From an uncultured Eubacteriales bacterium (GTDB lineage Bacteria > Bacillota > Clostridia > Peptostreptococcales > Anaerovoracaceae), in NCBI GenBank assembly GCA_900553025.1, contig USBT01000044.1, forward strand, positions 1 to 8,661: a stretch of 8,661 bases of DNA, written 5' to 3'. Below the pieces are notes generated by a model, which was given only the letters and a program-made list of their open reading frames with translations, was not told the DNA's origin and made no database searches. Made by a program: the position numbers and the translations under genes. Below, piece by piece: positions 6,472-8,661 of this stretch. Numbering within the stretch: the first letter of the stretch is position 1; the number at the start of each line of letters is the position of its first letter.

Positions 6472-7331
6472 TTTTTATTTCTCTTTTTAGCCTGTTTTTC
6501 CCAGCGCTCTTCTTGCTCTCTTCTAGCCTCTGCTAAAGCCTTTCTTCCTGAAACTGTCTTTCCTCCTACAGCACTTATCGGTCTAGGCCCATGCACTTTA
6601 AAGTGTCCAGGTGCCAGCTCCTCCTCTTCACCATAAAGCTCAGCTAGTCTTGCTTCTTCAGCTTCTCTTTTTGCTCTCGCCTTTTCAGCCTTTTCAGCCC
6701 GCTTAGCCTTCTCTTTTTCCTGTTTTGCTACAATTTCCTCAACAGATTTTCCAGTTCTCTTTGCTTCTTTATATGGATTTACCTTGATATCCTTTTCATC
6801 AAGTTCAGCTTCTCTTTCCTTCCTAGCACTCCTAGAAGTAAAGAAGAACATCCCGACAAACATGACGATCATCATAGCCATGTAAATCATAGTATTTCGC
6901 TTTTGATTCATTGTAGTAAAATTAATTTCAACATCATGCCCGAGCCTTGCACCCGTATCGCTTACTAAAGTTTTCGAAACCTTTAGAGTATAATTGGTGT
7001 CTTCTTTTATTTTGTTACTTCCATCATGATTATCCGCAATTACCATGACTTGTTTTAAATCCTTTGGGTTATACATTACCCTAATAGGGACCTTCTTGCC
7101 CTTCTTATCTTTGATTGCAAAAGCCTTACTATTAGCTTCCCTATTTGCCTTCTCACTCACGTTTTGGTTAAAATTAAGCTTAACACTCAGATTCTCGACA
7201 GTTGTATTTTTTTGTCCATCAACAGGATACGTGTTTACAATCTCCAAGCTGTCATCTGCAGCAAAGGACATCACAAATCCACCAAACAAAATCATCAACA
7301 CCAGACAAATACTTACACCAATTTTCTTCAT
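6468..7331 (-). CDS. Single-pass membrane protein with SbsA/Big_5-like Ig domain and cytosolic coiled-coil tail; function unknown
   Basis: I do not recognise a characterised homologue. Numbering from the ATG at 7331 (287 aa), residues 1-24 form a signal peptide (MKKIGVSICLVLMILFGGF, likely cleaved near MSFA). Residues 26-140 resemble a bacterial Ig-like SbsA/Big_5 domain: TYPVDGQKNTTVENLSVKLN at the start, a DTNYTLKV strand, a SDTGARLG turn and a closing INFTT. A membrane segment lies at about 146-165 (NTMIYMAMMIVMFVGMFFF), followed by a highly charged Lys/Glu/Ala/Arg tail with a probable coiled coil at about 200-236 and a GHFKVHGPRP patch near 242. Topology is Ig-out, tail-in. The frame extends to an ATG at 7373, but GGAGG (7340-7344) with 8-nt spacing and the tadA stop at 7348 favour 7331. 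It overlaps ispE by 4 bp. A scaffold or envelope-sensing role would be only a guess. Confidence 0.8.
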   Translation of the reverse strand: MKKIGVSICLVLMILFGGFVMSFAADDSLEIVNTYPVDGQKNTTVENLSVKLNFNQNVSEKANREANSKAFAIKDKKGKKVPIRVMYNPKDLKQVMVIADNHDGSNKIKEDTNYTLKVSKTLVSDTGARLGHDVEINFTTMNQKRNTMIYMAMMIVMFVGMFFFTSRSARKEREAELDEKDIKVNPYKEAKRTGKSVEEIVAKQEKEKAKRAEKAEKARAKREAEEARLAELYGEEEELAPGHFKVHGPRPISAVGGKTVSGRKALAEARREQEERWEKQAKKRNKK

Positions 7332-7339
7332 TCTTTCCG

Positions 7340-7344
7340 CCTCC
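7340..7344 (-). promoter_or_regulatory. Shine-Dalgarno site that sets the Ig-like gene start
   Basis: GGAGG on the minus strand lies 8 nt before the ATG at 7331 and 3 nt after the tadA stop codon. The downstream start also places a classic signal peptide (MKKIG...) at the N-terminus, whereas the longer frame would add 14 charged residues that overlap tadA. Confidence 0.8.
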
Positions 7345-7347
7345 GGT

Positions 7348-7839
7348 TTACTTAGTTTTCTTCTTATTCTCAATTAAATTCTTACTTCTTATATCACGAA
7401 AAAAGCTCTTGAGCTTCTCGGCACTCTCCTCTGCCAAAATCCCACCAACTACATTAACCCTATGATTAAGTCTTCGCTCCGTTGGTATATCAAATATGCT
7501 TCCACATCCACCAAACTTAGGGTCACTTGCTGCGTAATACAGATTCTCCATTCGCGACAAAACAATTGCTCCAGCACACATAATGCACGGCTCAAGGCTA
7601 ACATAAATAGAGCAACCGGACAGCCTCCAATTTTCCATGAATTCAGCCGCTTGCGCTATAGCTTCCATCTCTGCATGACATGTTGCAAGAGAAGTAGCTT
7701 CGGTCTTGTTATATCCTCTACCGATAATCTCTCCATCCCTCACAACGACAGCTCCAACCGGTACTTCTCCGATTGAGGCAGCCTTATCAGCTTCCTTCAA
7801 AGCCTCTCTCATAAAAAAAGAATTTTCTTCGTAATTCAT
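7348..7839 (-). CDS. tadA: tRNA-specific adenosine-34 deaminase TadA
   Basis: TadA converts adenosine to inosine at the wobble position of tRNA-Arg(ACG), expanding decoding. It is a zinc-dependent cytidine/deoxycytidylate deaminase-fold enzyme. Numbering from the ATG at 7839 (163 aa), the zinc site is His55 and catalytic Glu57 in CHAEMEAI, plus Cys85 and Cys88 in LEPCIMCAGA. The family motifs GEVPVGAVVV, NWRLSG, DPKFGGCGS, RLNHRV and FFRDIRSKN are present in order, which distinguishes it from generic cytidine deaminases. The open frame extends to an ATG at 7872, but that codon lies between the -35 and -10 of the likely promoter. The start MNYEENSFFMREALKEA at 7839 matches the family length. 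A further in-frame ATG (MREAL) lies 9 codons inside. It is first in the operon with the Ig-like gene, ispE and gntR. Confidence 0.95.
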   Translation of the reverse strand: MNYEENSFFMREALKEADKAASIGEVPVGAVVVRDGEIIGRGYNKTEATSLATCHAEMEAIAQAAEFMENWRLSGCSIYVSLEPCIMCAGAIVLSRMENLYYAASDPKFGGCGSIFDIPTERRLNHRVNVVGGILAEESAEKLKSFFRDIRSKNLIENKKKTK

Positions 7840-7849
7840 ATGCCTATAA

Positions 7850-7879
7850 ATTTTAACATATCTTGTATACATTTTTCAA
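7850..7879 (-). promoter_or_regulatory. Promoter of the tadA-Ig-ispE-gntR operon
   Basis: On the minus strand, TTGAAA (7874-7879) and TAAAAT (7850-7855) are 18 bp apart. The -10 carries the TGn extension (TGTTAAAAT). The predicted start of transcription is near 7843, only about 4 nt before the tadA ATG at 7839. It is the only good promoter I see for this operon. Confidence 0.6.
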
Positions 7880-7922
7880 CATTTTTGCACAGAAAAACAT
7901 ACAAGTTCACAGAGAAAAATAC
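7871..7922. repeat. Short imperfect direct repeats in the tadA/cvpA-like divergent region
   Basis: ATTTTTCAAC (7871-7880) and ATTTTTGCAC (7881-7890) are adjacent 10-bp near-repeats. CACAGAAAAACATAC (7888-7902) and CACAGAGAAAAATAC (7908-7922) match at 13 of 15 positions with a 20-bp period. They lie just upstream of the tadA -35. In AT-rich DNA such similarity can arise by chance. Confidence 0.5.
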
Positions 7923-7981
7923 GTAATTGATGTGAATCATGGATATTAGCATTCAAATATGATATTATTACTCTTGCTTAT

Positions 7982-8009
7982 TTGATTAACTATTTTCTGA
8001 TATTATATT
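7982..8009 (+). promoter_or_regulatory. Candidate promoter of the CvpA-family gene
   Basis: TTGATT (7982-7987) and TATATT (8004-8009) are separated by 16 bp. An alternative extended -10, TGATATTAT (7998-8006), overlaps it, and the same 9-mer occurs at 7960-7968. Transcription would start near 8015, upstream of the AGAGG at 8028-8032. Confidence 0.45.
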
Positions 8010-8040
8010 TATTTTAATAAACGATTTAGAGGCGAAATTT

Positions 8041-8661
8041 ATGATAATTGATATTATTTTAATCTGTATACTCCTAGTTTCCGCATTTTTGGCGATGAGA
8101 AAAGGTATGGTAATTTCTCTTGTAAGCATGCTCAGCTGGGCTGTTTGTTCGATTGGAGGAATACTATTCAACGAACCAGCTAAAAACTGGATAATTGATA
8201 ATGCCAATATCGACGAAAAGATTAACGAGATTCTATTTCTCAAAAGTAGTGCAAGTCTAAAAGATGGAGACCTCGATGGAGGCCTCCTTGGATTTCCTGA
8301 ATTATTTGATTTTTCAACGCTTAAGGAAGGTAGTCTTTTTGCAAAAATTTCCGAGCTATTCGGTGAAGCAGGCGATTACCTATCCTTTCTAAAAAAGCCT
8401 GTGGACGCCATTGCCGAAACAATAGGTCACTCAGTTGCAGACAAAATCACAGATCTTCTTATGGGCATTATCGCCTTTCTACTCATCGTGCTTGCCGCGA
8501 AAATATTTTGTGGCATCATAACCCTCGCCATGTCCAAAAAATATCGTGGAGGTGCAATTGGTTTCCTTGATGGATTCGGTGGATTCTGCTTCGGACTTGT
8601 CCGCGGTGGTATTATAATACTCATTATATTCGCAGCACTTGTGCCAATTGTCGCATTAGCC
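8041..8661 (+). CDS. CvpA-family membrane protein (N-terminal 207 residues, 3' end outside window)
   Basis: The frame starts at an ATG with AGAGG (8028-8032) 8 nt upstream and stays open to the window end. CvpA proteins are polytopic inner-membrane proteins; the E. coli member is linked to colicin V production and envelope stress, but the biochemical role is unsettled. Hydrophobic segments lie at about 2-18, 22-43, 138-163 and 184-206. Family-like features are the RKGMVISLVSMLSW turn between the first two segments and GAIGFLDGFGGFCFGLVRGG (171-190) before the fourth. A loop of about 90 residues separates segments 2 and 3, which is longer than in compact CvpA proteins of about 160-180 aa. The gene diverges from tadA. 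The family call rests on topology and the Gly-rich motif, so it is good but not certain. Confidence 0.8.
   Translation, partial: MIIDIILICILLVSAFLAMRKGMVISLVSMLSWAVCSIGGILFNEPAKNWIIDNANIDEKINEILFLKSSASLKDGDLDGGLLGFPELFDFSTLKEGSLFAKISELFGEAGDYLSFLKKPVDAIAETIGHSVADKITDLLMGIIAFLLIVLAAKIFCGIITLAMSKKYRGGAIGFLDGFGGFCFGLVRGGIIILIIFAALVPIVALA

Noticed and set aside
7045..7465. Cluster of plus-strand frames opposite the Ig-like gene and tadA
   Set aside because: Overlapping each other in several frames and antisense to good genes, with low-complexity Ser/Phe/Leu content; no SD site.
7929..7940. Small palindrome TGATGTGAATCA in the tadA/cvpA-like gap
   Set aside because: Arms of only 4 bp are expected by chance in AT-rich sequence and there is no second copy nearby.
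7986..8624. Minus-strand frames opposite the CvpA-family gene
   Set aside because: The plus strand has an SD-preceded ATG, an open frame to the window edge and membrane-protein motifs; the minus frames are shadows.
1..8661. Mobile element, CRISPR array, defence system, toxin-antitoxin or RNA gene
   Set aside because: No transposase, integrase, terminal inverted repeats, regular spacer array, tRNA-like cloverleaf or rRNA sequence was seen. All long genes are chromosomal housekeeping or envelope functions.

Overview
The window looks like ordinary chromosome of a low-GC Gram-positive anaerobe, most likely a member of the Clostridia. The evidence is the AT-rich base composition, strong AGGAGG-type ribosome binding sites, sigma-A-like promoters with extended -10 elements, a Gram-positive-style membrane-anchored HtrA, the MEP-pathway kinase IspE followed by a GntR regulator, and a SecA of Gram-positive type. 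I cannot name the genus.

Layout. Positions 1-1465 (minus) hold the N-terminal 488 codons of secA, cut by the window edge. Upstream of it on the same strand is a hemolysin C/CorC-family membrane protein (1536-2804). Positions 2805-3124 are a divergent regulatory region with three 23-bp tandem repeats, a 14-bp direct repeat and promoters in both directions. The plus-strand gene 3125-4390 is a membrane serine protease of the HtrA/DegP family. It is followed by an intrinsic terminator at 4503-4538 that probably also ends the opposing operon. That operon runs on the minus strand from 7839 to 4604: tadA (tRNA adenosine deaminase), a single-pass Ig-like membrane protein of unknown function, ispE (unusually long) and a FadR-type GntR regulator. 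The genes are packed with a 16-bp gap, a 4-bp overlap and a 2-bp gap, so they probably form one transcript. A divergent plus-strand gene from 8041 is a CvpA-family membrane protein cut by the right edge.

How the genes relate. SecA drives protein export and HtrA deals with misfolded exported proteins, so the left half has an envelope theme. The right operon mixes translation fidelity (TadA) and isoprenoid precursor synthesis (IspE) with an unknown membrane protein and a regulator whose effector is unknown. Internal Shine-Dalgarno and promoter positions argue that three minus-strand genes start downstream of their longest open frames (at about 2804, 7331 and 7839).

I found no mobile element, CRISPR array, RNA gene or defence locus, and no convincing undescribed system. 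The items most worth a second look are the phased repeats between the two divergent promoters, the Ig-like/coiled-coil membrane protein, the enlarged IspE and the nearly leaderless tadA start.
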